Source of the DNA: Pedobacter nyackensis
GTDB lineage: Bacteria; Bacteroidota; Bacteroidia; Sphingobacteriales; Sphingobacteriaceae
Assembly: GCF_900176505.1 (NCBI RefSeq)
Contig: NZ_FWYB01000017.1
Location: 62,001-126,000, forward strand
Direction: 5' to 3'
Length of the DNA: 64,000 bases
Positions 9,700 to 18,773 of the stretch are shown in pieces; position 1 is the stretch's first letter; each line of letters starts with the position of its first letter. The position numbers and the translations under genes are program-made. The notes beneath the pieces were generated by a model, which was not told where the DNA came from, searched no databases, and saw nothing but the letters and a program-made list of their open reading frames with translations.

Positions 9700-10839
9700 A
9701 TGCTAAGCACGATACAAATGAAGACTATAATACTTTTTCTGGCATTAACCATAGGTTTTTTTAATGCCGGAGCCACGATTGTAAGATATGCCGGGCCGAC
9801 ATCATCCGGTGATGGTACTGGTAGGTCGGCATCGCATGCTGCAGATTTCCTGGATTCGAAATTCTGGTCAGACGTTCAAAATACACTAAAAAAAGAACCG
9901 GTAATGGTAAAGTTTCTTGCAGGAGATTACCTGCGCGCTTACACAGAAAAACCATTCACCCTCGATAAAATGGGGAATGCTAAAAACCTTTTGTTGCTTG
10001 AAGGGGATGCGAAAAATACTTTATTTACAGTGCCCATTGGCCATCCCAAACAATCTGTCCTGATAGATGTAAAGAACTCACAAAATATCCTGATCAAAAA
10101 TTTTAAATTCACGGGGAGCGGAAGTTTGGGCTACGCTCTTCGCATTACCTCAACCAAAGAGGGGAGTACAAAAAATATCAATGTCGAAGATTGTACCTGG
10201 ACAGACATGCGCGGTATAATATTCGGCACGACTGGCGTTCATCAAAAAGGAACAAGTAACATCACTTATAAGAACTGCACTTTCAAGAGAGTTGGGGTCG
10301 ATAGTCATTCCCATTTTATGTACCATTCCTATCATTCTTCAAACATCAATGTTATTAATTGTTATTTTGAAGACTGTACCGGCGACTATGTGCGCTTTAG
10401 GGCTAATTGCGATTTTGGAATTGTAAAAGGATCTACCTTTGTCAGAAATAAGGATTTCCCTGTTTATCCATTTATCTCTGTTCCCCTGTTTAATAATGTT
10501 GATCCCGGAGATGAAACCTTTGCAACCAATTACGTTTTTACCGGAAATAGTTTCAAAAACACTAAAAATGCTATTGCCTTTCATCATTACGGTTTTGATC
10601 CTGCCGGCTATCATTACTTGCTAACAGATGCTGAAGGAAAAAATTTAACAGCAGGAACTGATGAACAAAAGAAGGATATCCTGATCAATAATTTTAAGAT
10701 TAATTTAGCGCAAATTACCATCGATAATAACAAGTATGTGGATGTTACCTCACGAGTAGTTGTTGGTAGCTTTCCAAATTATGGCGCAGTAACAAAAGGT
10801 TGGAAAGGCTGGGCCGATATCAGTTCACTCATTAAATAA
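9700..10839 (+). CDS. Secreted right-handed beta-helix protein, possible polysaccharide lyase
   Basis: The signal peptide MKTIILFLALTIGFFNAGA implies that the start may be 9718 rather than 9700. The rest is a parallel beta-helix with typical N-stack and C-stack runs (KNILIKNFKFTG, SNINVINCYFEDC). It resembles the chondroitinase-B/alginate-lyase (PL6-like) fold in general layout, but I do not see a clear PL6 signature. It is clearly homologous to the lipoprotein at 33606. Residues shared by both are VG-DSH-H, VRFR, PLFNNVDPGDE and FHHYGFDPAGYHYL, that is two His, two Arg and a set of Asp clustered on one face, which could form an active site. It probably cleaves or binds the locus glycan. The function is inferred from fold and neighbours. 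Confidence 0.8.
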   Translation: MLSTIQMKTIILFLALTIGFFNAGATIVRYAGPTSSGDGTGRSASHAADFLDSKFWSDVQNTLKKEPVMVKFLAGDYLRAYTEKPFTLDKMGNAKNLLLLEGDAKNTLFTVPIGHPKQSVLIDVKNSQNILIKNFKFTGSGSLGYALRITSTKEGSTKNINVEDCTWTDMRGIIFGTTGVHQKGTSNITYKNCTFKRVGVDSHSHFMYHSYHSSNINVINCYFEDCTGDYVRFRANCDFGIVKGSTFVRNKDFPVYPFISVPLFNNVDPGDETFATNYVFTGNSFKNTKNAIAFHHYGFDPAGYHYLLTDAEGKNLTAGTDEQKKDILINNFKINLAQITIDNNKYVDVTSRVVVGSFPNYGAVTKGWKGWADISSLIK

Positions 10840-10846
10840 GGACCAT

Positions 10847-13228
10847 ATGGAAAATACTTTCGGTGAAGATAAACCGGTAAGCAGACGAAAATTATTAACA
10901 GTATTTGGAATAGCAGGTATCTCTGCTGCTGCTTCCGGAACTGTGATGGCTTCAGCAAAAAACGAGCAAACCGGAAGGAAGGAGCGGTATGAATCTTATA
11001 GTGATGTCAATGAAATGATTCAGGACAGTTCCCTTAAAGAAGGAAGTATTGCACAAACCTATGGCTATTACGAAACAGGAGATGGTGGTAATGCAAATTA
11101 TCGAATAGAAAAACCAGATAGTAAAAACACGGATGCTGGTCCAAAACTGAATAATGGTCTGGTTGCTGTATTAATCAATACGCAAAGCATCAATTATAAA
11201 ATGTTTGGCGCCGTTGGTGATGGGAAAAATGACGATAGCATTCAAATTAAGGCAGCTCATGTTTATGCCAATCGAATAAATGTACCAGTGCATAACTATC
11301 ATGGAGAATATTGGCTTAAAAAAGCTAATAATATTGAGATTCTTACCGATGTTGATTGGGGAAATACGATCTTTCATATTGATGAAACGACCAATTCTGC
11401 CGGTATTGCAAGATTTAAAATTATACCAGATTCGGCACCTAAGCCAATAACACTTAATGAGGTTGAAAAAAGCGGCTTTTTAAAGCAACTTAAGCCGGGA
11501 GTTAAGTTGATGCCTGAACTGGCAGCCTATAAAAACTGTTTGGTGATTGTTGCTGATAAAAATGACCAGATTGGTTTCCGTTCGGGAGCAAAGTTTGATG
11601 GGCAATCATGGGCCCGTGAGGAGCTTTTTTATGTAGAAGAGCATGGAAGTATTATAGGTGATATAGCCTGGCCATTTAAAGGGTATACGAGTCTGATGGC
11701 TTACCCGGTTGATACTAATTATTTAACTGTTAACGGGGGGACATTCTATTTGTCAGGCGATAGTCCGGGTACCAAATACGTGAGAAATGGATTTAGCATT
11801 ACCCGTAGCCGAACCATCATTCAAAATCAATGGGTGGGTTTAGAGCCGGGAAAAACGGATCTTTCGATGAGCCCGCGTAATGGCTTTTATTCCTTCACCA
11901 GCGTATATGATGTAAAACTCGAAAACGTCCGGCTTATTTCATATGAACAAGATAGGGAAGGGACCGCTAAGGATGTTTCTGCGGGTACTTATGGGATAGG
12001 GGCTGCAAGGGTCTTGAATGCCTTATTTCGTAATGTAACTGCCGAAGGTGGGCCCATTCACTGGGGTGTGTTTGGCACCAATCTGAATAAAAACTTTAAA
12101 ATAGAAAACTGCAGACTGAACCGAGTTGATGTTCATTTTCATTGCTGGAACCTTTCTATTAAAGATTCTAACATTGGTTATCGTGGGATTTCGGTAACAG
12201 GAGGTGGAGATTTGATCATAGAAAATACTTCTTGCTACAGCAGGAGTTTTATAAATTTCAGAAGAGATTTTGGGGCTAAATGGGATGGCAATATTCGCTT
12301 GCGTAATTGTCGCTTTATTCCAGCCACTACAGCTGAAACAGCATTCCTGGATTTTAATCCTATGGATTTCGAGTACAAGTATCCATTAGGCTTTGGGCGT
12401 TCTATCATTGTTGAAAACCTGGTTGTTGATTTTTCTGCAGTTTCTACTTCGGAAAGTGCTTGCTGGCTGATGAAGATTGCGGCATTTTCAAAAACCAAAG
12501 GTGGGCACAGGTTATTCTTCCCTAGCTATATTGAATTTCGTAACGTGATGGTGCAGGGGAGAGATAAAGGGCTAAGATTGATTGAAATCAGTAATCCACA
12601 GCACTACCAGTTGGCTAAATCCGGTGGCTACGATGGGGCATATCTCAGGACCAATTCAAGTATCGTTTTTGATCAGGTACAATTGGAAAATCTGGAAGCT
12701 GTTGACGCTGCTAAGGTAGCGCCAGTTCACCTGAGTATTGCCCAATTAAAGGATGATAAATATGAAGACCAGTTTGCACTTTATCCGGAAATAAGGCTTA
12801 TTGGTTGTCATAATGTGGTAGCAAGACTGGGCAATAATGTGGTAAATGCGCATTTCCAAAGCTGCAGTTTATCAAGTGTAACAGGTAATGAGCAAGGTCT
12901 AATGCCTGGTGGGTTTAGCTTTGCAGATTGTACTTTCCGACCTGCCGTTAAAGCTGATAAAACGACTTTCTTTGCTTTAGCATCTTCACTTGGAACAAAC
13001 TTCACCAATTGTACAATCCATCCACCAAAAATAAATGGCATAAGTAAACCAGAACTTACCGATCGCTATGGCTTTATTCAGCTTAATAAGGCCGTACGTT
13101 ATAATCATTTAAACACCCAGCTCGGAAACGAGATCATCAGCTACTATAAAACAAAAGGTCTGGTGTTTAAGACACAGTTTATTAGCATGCTCAAGTGCCA
13201 TCATCAACTTGAAGCCGAAAACTTATAA
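10847..13228 (+). CDS. Tat-exported beta-helix protein with pectate-lyase-3-like domain
   Basis: The N-terminus SRRKLLTVFGIAGISAAASG is a twin-arginine signal, so the protein is exported folded. A short linker domain (residues about 45-115, YYETGDGGNANYRIE) precedes the pectate-lyase-superfamily entry motif MFGAVGDGKNDDSIQIKAA near residue 120. A long beta-helix to about residue 760 follows. Such proteins are lyases, glycosidases or phage-tailspike-like depolymerases. The 793-aa length is large for a simple PL. It starts 7 bases after the preceding beta-helix gene, so the two are one transcript and probably act on the same glycan. No catalytic residues can be assigned with confidence. Confidence 0.82.
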   Translation: MENTFGEDKPVSRRKLLTVFGIAGISAAASGTVMASAKNEQTGRKERYESYSDVNEMIQDSSLKEGSIAQTYGYYETGDGGNANYRIEKPDSKNTDAGPKLNNGLVAVLINTQSINYKMFGAVGDGKNDDSIQIKAAHVYANRINVPVHNYHGEYWLKKANNIEILTDVDWGNTIFHIDETTNSAGIARFKIIPDSAPKPITLNEVEKSGFLKQLKPGVKLMPELAAYKNCLVIVADKNDQIGFRSGAKFDGQSWAREELFYVEEHGSIIGDIAWPFKGYTSLMAYPVDTNYLTVNGGTFYLSGDSPGTKYVRNGFSITRSRTIIQNQWVGLEPGKTDLSMSPRNGFYSFTSVYDVKLENVRLISYEQDREGTAKDVSAGTYGIGAARVLNALFRNVTAEGGPIHWGVFGTNLNKNFKIENCRLNRVDVHFHCWNLSIKDSNIGYRGISVTGGGDLIIENTSCYSRSFINFRRDFGAKWDGNIRLRNCRFIPATTAETAFLDFNPMDFEYKYPLGFGRSIIVENLVVDFSAVSTSESACWLMKIAAFSKTKGGHRLFFPSYIEFRNVMVQGRDKGLRLIEISNPQHYQLAKSGGYDGAYLRTNSSIVFDQVQLENLEAVDAAKVAPVHLSIAQLKDDKYEDQFALYPEIRLIGCHNVVARLGNNVVNAHFQSCSLSSVTGNEQGLMPGGFSFADCTFRPAVKADKTTFFALASSLGTNFTNCTIHPPKINGISKPELTDRYGFIQLNKAVRYNHLNTQLGNEIISYYKTKGLVFKTQFISMLKCHHQLEAENL

Positions 13229-13293
13229 GTAATTAAGCATAAATGAACTTTACTGATCCGTAATATTTGGATTATAATTTTGTAATCAATATA

Positions 13294-13308
13294 TTCGGGT
13301 ACGTTAAC
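13294..13308 (+). promoter_or_regulatory. Putative operator box (variant TTCGGGTACGTTAAC)
   Basis: This is the weakest of four copies of a TTCGGGTACGTACAC motif that precede transcription units in this window. It lies 20 bases before the start at 13329. A -7-like TATTCG overlaps its left edge and a TTTG at 13266-13269 sits about 22 bases upstream, in keeping with Bacteroidota promoter spacing. Confidence 0.5.
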
Positions 13309-13328
13309 ATAACCAAATAAACCACATA

Positions 13329-14534
13329 ATGATCGCTAAAATGAAAAATTGGTTCCTATCATTGGGACCGGGAATTATCACTGCTGCCCTGGTGTTTGGC
13401 CCCAGTAAAATGACCATTACCTCCAAGCTGGGGGCCGATTATGGCTATAGCCTATTATGGATTGTGGTTGCTGCCATTTTCTTTATGACCATCTTCACCA
13501 TCATGGGTGCAAGGATTGGAGTGGCTACCAGTCAATCTTTACTTACTACTATCCGTCATAAATGGGGCAATACTGCAGCTATTGCTGTAGGATTGGGTAT
13601 TTTTTTTGTAACCACCTCTTTTCAGGCCGGGAATTCTATAGGGGTAGGTATTGCTGTTGGAGAGGCCACTGGTACTTCACATATTTTATGGATTGTTGTA
13701 TTCAACCTGGTGGGGATTAGTTTGCTTTTCTTTAGGGCCTTTTATAAGGTGTTGGAAAGGTTGATGATATTTTTGGTGGCATTAATGCTTTTCGCATTTG
13801 TGACCACCTTGTTTTTTGCAAAGCCCAGTGTGGAGGGGATTGCTGGAGGATTGGTCACTTCCGTTCCTAAAGGCTCTATAGGATTGGTTATTGCTTTTTT
13901 TGCTTCCTGTTTTTCTATTGTAGGTGCATTTTATCAATCCTATCTGGTTCAGGAGCGCATCAAATTGAATCCTGAGATTAAAGAGAAGAAGTCGCACAGC
14001 ATTACAGGAATAGTTATTCTGGGTATTATGAGTGCTATAGTCATGATTTGCGCTGCCGCAGTTTTAAATACAAAAGGAATTAAGGTAAACAATGCATCTG
14101 ACATGGCCAGAGCTTTAGAACCCCTGTTTGGGAGTGCTGCCTCTACTTTTTTCCTTATTGGCCTGTTTGGCGCTTCCTTTTCTTCCCTGGTAGGAAATGC
14201 TACAGTGGGTGGTGCCTTGCTGGGGGATGCCTTTGGAAAAGGCAGTCAGCTGAATTCAAAAGTGGTTAAAGTCTTTATTGCATTGGTAATGATATTTGGT
14301 GCAGCCATCGCTGTAAAGTTTGGTAAACTTCCCCTCGAACTGATCGTTTTTGCACAAAGTGTGACGATATTTCTGGTTCCCTTTATCGGCATCGCGATGT
14401 ATGCGATATCAAATGATCCTAAAATTATGGGTAAGCATGTAAACTCTTTATCCGTTAAAATCTTTGGTGCAATAGGCCTCCTGATATTGGTATTCCTTGC
14501 GCTGAGCAATATTAATGAACTGTTTTTCAAATAA
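13329..14534 (+). CDS. Nramp-fold membrane transporter lacking the metal-binding motif
   Basis: The protein has about 11 hydrophobic segments and the Nramp-family start LGPGIITAALVFGPSKMTIT. In true Nramp manganese/iron transporters TM1 carries DPGN and TM6 carries a Met-Pro-His motif. Here the TM1 site reads GPSK and the TM6 region reads VGAFYQSYLVQERIK, so the Asp, Asn and Met metal ligands are all missing. The remaining Nramp features (ARIGVATSQSL, AVGEATGTS, FSSLVGNATVGGALLGDAFG) are kept. It heads a run of sugar-acid-type enzymes, so the substrate is more likely an organic acid or sugar derivative than a metal; that is an inference. An operator-like box and an AAATAAACCA element lie just upstream. 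Confidence 0.85.
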   Translation: MIAKMKNWFLSLGPGIITAALVFGPSKMTITSKLGADYGYSLLWIVVAAIFFMTIFTIMGARIGVATSQSLLTTIRHKWGNTAAIAVGLGIFFVTTSFQAGNSIGVGIAVGEATGTSHILWIVVFNLVGISLLFFRAFYKVLERLMIFLVALMLFAFVTTLFFAKPSVEGIAGGLVTSVPKGSIGLVIAFFASCFSIVGAFYQSYLVQERIKLNPEIKEKKSHSITGIVILGIMSAIVMICAAAVLNTKGIKVNNASDMARALEPLFGSAASTFFLIGLFGASFSSLVGNATVGGALLGDAFGKGSQLNSKVVKVFIALVMIFGAAIAVKFGKLPLELIVFAQSVTIFLVPFIGIAMYAISNDPKIMGKHVNSLSVKIFGAIGLLILVFLALSNINELFFK

Positions 14535-14553
14535 TAAATCTAACACATTTACG

Positions 14554-15570
14554 ATGACTGAATTAGAACAACTGGAACAAGAATTATTAAGACCTTCGGA
14601 TAAGCTGATCGCTGATATGTATCATATAAAGGGTGATATCATGCTCCTTGGTGTAGGTGGGAAGATGGGGCCGAGCATGGCTAAATTAGCCAAAATGGCT
14701 ATTGATCAGGCGGGGATAAAAAAACGCATTATTGGGGTTTCCCGATTTTCAGATCCCTCAGCCCGTGAAGAGCTGGAAGCAGCCGGGATAGAAACCATAG
14801 CAGCCGATCTTTTAAATGAAGCAGACCTTGCCGCTTTACCTGATGCAGAGAATATTATCTATTTGGCTGGTACAAAATTTGGAACAACGGGGAAAGAAGC
14901 CTTCACCTGGGCGATGAATGCTTACCTCCCTGGCCGTGTAGCCGAACGCTATAAAAACTCACGCATTGTAGCTTTTTCAACCGGAAATGTGTACCCCTTT
15001 ACGCAGGTTACTTCAGGTGGTTTTTCAGAAGAACATCCAGTGGGACCCGTTGGTGAATATGGGCAATCTTGCCTGGGCAGAGAACGTATTTTCCAGTATT
15101 TTTCGGAAAAGAACAATACGCCGACCTTGATTTACAGACTGAATTATGCTATTGACCTGCGTTATGGAGTTTTGCTGGAAATCGCTAAATCTGTAAATGA
15201 AGGCCGACCAATAGATCTGACTACAGGTAATGTGAATGTGATCTGGCAGGGCGATGCCAATGAGATTGCCATCCGATCTTTATTGCATTGCAGCACACCA
15301 ACTAAAATTCTTAATGTAACCGGACCGGAAACGCTTTCTGTGAAATGGCTTGCTGAGCAGTTTGGCTTGTTGATGGGCAAGCAACCTTTGTTTGAAAATG
15401 AAGTTCAACCTACAGCTTTGTTGAACAATGCCTCTGAAGCCCATAAGCTTTTTGGATATCCAAGGGTAACCATAAGGGAGATGATGGAAATGACGGTAAG
15501 CTGGCTGCAGGGTGGAGGAAAAATTTCCAATAAACCAACACACTTTCAGGAAAGGAAAGGGCAATTTTAA
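14554..15570 (+). CDS. NAD(P)-dependent epimerase/dehydratase-like SDR with altered active site
   Basis: The start at 14554 (MTELEQLEQELLRP) is preferred over the upstream 14515 start, which overlaps the transporter gene. An extended-SDR Rossmann fold begins with DIMLLGVGGKMGPSM, and ENIIYLAGT and AFSTGNVYP follow as in UDP-sugar epimerase relatives. The catalytic Tyr is present in EYGQSCLGRE, but the Lys four positions later (YxxxK) is replaced by Cys, so classical SDR chemistry is doubtful or uses another residue. The stop codon overlaps the next gene's start by one base, showing translational coupling. Likely a sugar or sugar-acid dehydrogenase or epimerase in the same pathway as the aldolase. 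Confidence 0.85.
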   Translation: MTELEQLEQELLRPSDKLIADMYHIKGDIMLLGVGGKMGPSMAKLAKMAIDQAGIKKRIIGVSRFSDPSAREELEAAGIETIAADLLNEADLAALPDAENIIYLAGTKFGTTGKEAFTWAMNAYLPGRVAERYKNSRIVAFSTGNVYPFTQVTSGGFSEEHPVGPVGEYGQSCLGRERIFQYFSEKNNTPTLIYRLNYAIDLRYGVLLEIAKSVNEGRPIDLTTGNVNVIWQGDANEIAIRSLLHCSTPTKILNVTGPETLSVKWLAEQFGLLMGKQPLFENEVQPTALLNNASEAHKLFGYPRVTIREMMEMTVSWLQGGGKISNKPTHFQERKGQF

Positions 15571-16631
15571 TGAGAGCAGAATTGAAACCTGAACTGAAGC
15601 GCTTTTTGGACGAGGGAACTATCATTCCAGCTCATCCCCTGGCTTTAACAGCTGAACGAACATTGGATGAGCTACAGCAGCGTCTTTTAACCCGTTATTA
15701 CATGGCTGCCGGAGCAGGCGGCATAGCAGTAGGAGTGCATAGCACGCAATTTGAAATCAGGGATCCAGAAATAAACCTTTACGAAACTGTCCTTAAACTG
15801 GCGGCTGAAGAAGTGGATAAAGCTAAGCTGAGCAGACCTTTTATCAAGGTCGCCGGTATTTGTGGCCCAACAGCGCAGGCTGTTGAAGAAGCAAAAACAG
15901 CGCTAAAATATGGCTACGATATTGGACTCTTAAGTATGGGGGGACTGCAGGGCTGGACGGAATCGGAAATTTTGGACCGTGTTAAAGCCGTTGCTGCGGT
16001 CATGCCTGTATTTGGCTTTTACCTACAGCCAAGTGTTGGCGGACGTATTTTTAGCTACGACTTCTGGTTACAGTTCGCCGAAATTGAAAATGTGGAAGCG
16101 ATAAAAGTTGCCGCCTTTAACCGTTACCAGACGCTGGATGTAGTACGGGCGATTTGTCATTCTACACGGAGAGATAAAATTGCATTGTATACGGGGAATG
16201 ATGATAACATCGTTGCTGATCTGTTAACAAACTACCGCTTTGAGATCAATGGCGAGACTATAGAAAAAGAATTTATTGGTGGTCTTTTGGGGCATTGGGC
16301 GGTATGGACAAAAGCGGCAGTCGCCTTATTTGAGGAGGTAAAGGCTTGTAAAGCGAACGATCGGATTGGAGTAAGTGAATTGTTGACAAGGGGTGTCCAG
16401 GTTACCGATATGAACGCGGCAATATTCGACCCGTCACACGCTTTTCATGGCTGTATCCCTGGGATCCATGAAGTGCTTAGAAGGCAGGGGCTGTTAAAAG
16501 GAATTTGGTGTTTAAATCCCAATGAGCAGCTCTCTGATGGGCAGATTGACGAAATCGATAGGGTATGCACAGCTTATCCTCAGTTAACGGATGATCAGTT
16601 TGTGAAAACATGGATAGACGGGAATTTATAA
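15570..16631 (+). CDS. DapA/NAL-superfamily (dihydrodipicolinate synthase-like) aldolase
   Basis: A 353-aa TIM-barrel class I aldolase. The Schiff-base Lys is visible in NVEAIKVAAFNRYQ and the conserved Tyr in FGFYLQPSVGG. The usual GTTGE-type carboxylate-binding loop is altered to GVHSTQFEI, so substrate contacts probably differ from DapA. Members of this family split or form 2-oxo acids such as 2-keto-3-deoxy sugar acids. With the enolase-superfamily enzyme downstream, a dehydratase followed by a retro-aldolase is the simplest reading. It is translationally coupled to genes on both sides (1-base overlap upstream, 22-base overlap downstream if the start at 16610 is used). It is larger than standard DapA (about 290 aa). 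Confidence 0.88.
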   Translation: MRAELKPELKRFLDEGTIIPAHPLALTAERTLDELQQRLLTRYYMAAGAGGIAVGVHSTQFEIRDPEINLYETVLKLAAEEVDKAKLSRPFIKVAGICGPTAQAVEEAKTALKYGYDIGLLSMGGLQGWTESEILDRVKAVAAVMPVFGFYLQPSVGGRIFSYDFWLQFAEIENVEAIKVAAFNRYQTLDVVRAICHSTRRDKIALYTGNDDNIVADLLTNYRFEINGETIEKEFIGGLLGHWAVWTKAAVALFEEVKACKANDRIGVSELLTRGVQVTDMNAAIFDPSHAFHGCIPGIHEVLRRQGLLKGIWCLNPNEQLSDGQIDEIDRVCTAYPQLTDDQFVKTWIDGNL

Positions 16632-17989
16632 AAAATACGGGTGTAATTGCGGCAATTTCAGGAACTGATTTGGCTAAAACCACGTATCCTGAAACATATA
16701 TCATGAAAAATATTAAAGTAATTCATACTGATTCCCGGTTTGAACGGGAAAAGCTAATCCGGCCTTTTGGTTTTAAAGGTGGTTATCTGACGGAACTCTG
16801 GCAGATAGCGTCAAAGCTAAATAGTGCTTCTGGTATCAGTAAAACGGGAATCGCTACGCAAAGTGTATTGTATGGTGATGCTGACTTGTTTGCCAGTCGA
16901 ACAGAAGCAGAAGGCAATGAGCTCATGTATACGGTCGTAAAAAATGCACTTGAACTGATCAGGCAAACGTCATTTACAACTCCGGTCGACTTACTAGACA
17001 CCATATTCCCTGAATTGGTGGCCAGGGCAAAAAAAATAACAGGCAAGGATGACTTGAATATCAACTTTGTTTACAACGCGTTGATCAGTACAGATAATGC
17101 TGCCTGGTTGCTTTATGCAGCAGAAAATAAGCATAAAAACTTTGATGAGATGATTCCAGTACCTTATAGAAGTGGTCTTTCTCATCGTAACGATAAGATC
17201 GCAATCATGTATCAGGTGCCATATGGCATGCCAATGCAGTACTTAAAAGATGCAGCTGCAGCTGGATACTTTGTGTTCAAGATAAAAACAGGCCATCCTG
17301 GTAGTCAGATTGAGATGCTGCAAAAGGACATGGAAAGACTTACTCAGATTCATGAGGTGCTAAAAAACCTGAGCACCAACCAAACAGAAAGCGGGAAATT
17401 GATATATACTATGGATGCCAATGCAAGGTACGAACGTAAAGAGTTGCTTTTGCGTTATCTGGATCATGCGCGGAAAATAGGGGCTTTTGAGCATATCTTG
17501 TTTTATGAAGAGCCGCTGACAGAATATAATGATGAAAATGTATCGGATGCAGGCGTACGTATAGCAGCTGACGAAAGTGTACATGATGAAGCTTGTGCTA
17601 TACGACGGATAGAGCAGGGGTATGGAGCTATGGTGTTAAAAGGCATTGCCAAAACACTCAGCCTGTCTATGAAAATAGCAAAGCTTGCTGCCGAAAAGCA
17701 AATTCCGTGCTTATGTGCCGATTTAACAGTTAATCCTATCCTGATTGACTGGAATAAAAACCTTACCGCTCGCTTAATGCCTTTTCCGGGAATTGGGATG
17801 GGCTTTATGGAGACCAACGGCGATATGAACTATCGCAATTGGAAAAACATGGTGGGACATCATCCTTTAGCCGGGGCCTCCTGGACGCAGGCAAAAAATG
17901 GTGTGTTTGAATTAAATGATGATTATTATGAGCGCAGTGGAGGCATTTTTGAACCTTCTGCCCATTATAGTGAAATGTTTAACGATTAA
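16610..17989 (+). CDS. Enolase-superfamily (mandelate racemase/muconate-lactonizing-like) enzyme
   Basis: The enolase-superfamily pattern is complete: KIK in YFVFKIKTGHPGS, metal ligands in YTMDANARY, FYEEPL and IAADES, and a Lys on the opposite face in GAMVLKGIAK. These enzymes abstract a proton alpha to a carboxylate, giving dehydration, racemisation or epimerisation of sugar acids. Two starts are possible. The one at 16610 gives MDRREFIKNTGVIAAISG, which looks like a short Tat signal; the one at 16703 (MKNIKVIHTD) gives a cytoplasmic enzyme beginning at the normal N-terminal domain. I favour dehydratase activity feeding the DapA-like aldolase, but epimerase activity is possible. Confidence 0.85.
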   Translation: MDRREFIKNTGVIAAISGTDLAKTTYPETYIMKNIKVIHTDSRFEREKLIRPFGFKGGYLTELWQIASKLNSASGISKTGIATQSVLYGDADLFASRTEAEGNELMYTVVKNALELIRQTSFTTPVDLLDTIFPELVARAKKITGKDDLNINFVYNALISTDNAAWLLYAAENKHKNFDEMIPVPYRSGLSHRNDKIAIMYQVPYGMPMQYLKDAAAAGYFVFKIKTGHPGSQIEMLQKDMERLTQIHEVLKNLSTNQTESGKLIYTMDANARYERKELLLRYLDHARKIGAFEHILFYEEPLTEYNDENVSDAGVRIAADESVHDEACAIRRIEQGYGAMVLKGIAKTLSLSMKIAKLAAEKQIPCLCADLTVNPILIDWNKNLTARLMPFPGIGMGFMETNGDMNYRNWKNMVGHHPLAGASWTQAKNGVFELNDDYYERSGGIFEPSAHYSEMFND

Positions 17990-18000
17990 ATAAGATCAAA

Positions 18001-18771
18001 ATGACTGAACAAAATATTCCGTCAGACAGACGAAGTTTCATCAAAAAGATATCTTTAGCAGGGGTGATGACACTCAGTATCCCAGAAATCGTATCGGCTG
18101 CCTTGCTACCCGAAAAGGCGGCTAAGGTGAGTTTACAACCAAATGACATTATTCTTTTTCAGGGTGATTCGATTACCGATTCCAAGAGGAAAAGGGATGA
18201 TATGCTGTTTAATAGTGCACCGGCAATGGGATCTGGATATGCATTTCTTGCCGCTTCAGAATTGTTGAGTAAACATTCGTCAAAAAACCTTAAAATTTAT
18301 AACAGAGGAGTTGGGGGCGATAAAGTGTACCAGCTGGCCGATCGCTGGGAAGAAGATTGTATGAAATTACAACCTGATGTTTTAAGTATTCATGTTGGCG
18401 TAAACGATCATTGGCACGTAAAATCAAAAGGCTATACCGGAACTATAAAAACCTATAGGGATGATCTTAGGGCTTTGTTAGACAGAACGAAACAGAAAAA
18501 TCCGAATGTAAGGCTCATTATTGGCGAGCCATTTGGCGTTGCCGGCATTAAAGGGAATTACGAAATATGGGATCCTGCTTTTAAAGAATTCAGAGTGGCT
18601 GCCAAAGAAATAGCCGACCAATACAATGCTTTTTTTATTCCATACCAGCAGGTGTATGACGTGGCCCAAAAGCAAGCCCCGGGTGTATACTGGACCTGGG
18701 ATGGTGTACATCCAACGATGGCCGGGGCGCAATTAATGGCACAGGCCTGGTTGAGTTCAATTAAAGGATAA
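18001..18771 (+). CDS. Tat-exported SGNH/GDSL hydrolase
   Basis: The N-terminus SDRRSFIKKISLAGVMTLS is a twin-arginine signal. All SGNH blocks are present: FQGDSITD (catalytic Ser), GVGGDKV (oxyanion Gly), HVGVNDHWH (Asn) and WDGVHPTMAG (Asp-His). Length (256 aa) matches single-domain rhamnogalacturonan- or xylan-acetylesterase-type members. It most likely deacetylates oligosaccharides in the periplasm. It closes the block that begins with the Nramp-fold transporter and sits 11 bases after the enolase-superfamily gene. Confidence 0.92.
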   Translation: MTEQNIPSDRRSFIKKISLAGVMTLSIPEIVSAALLPEKAAKVSLQPNDIILFQGDSITDSKRKRDDMLFNSAPAMGSGYAFLAASELLSKHSSKNLKIYNRGVGGDKVYQLADRWEEDCMKLQPDVLSIHVGVNDHWHVKSKGYTGTIKTYRDDLRALLDRTKQKNPNVRLIIGEPFGVAGIKGNYEIWDPAFKEFRVAAKEIADQYNAFFIPYQQVYDVAQKQAPGVYWTWDGVHPTMAGAQLMAQAWLSSIKG

Positions 18772-18773
18772 GC

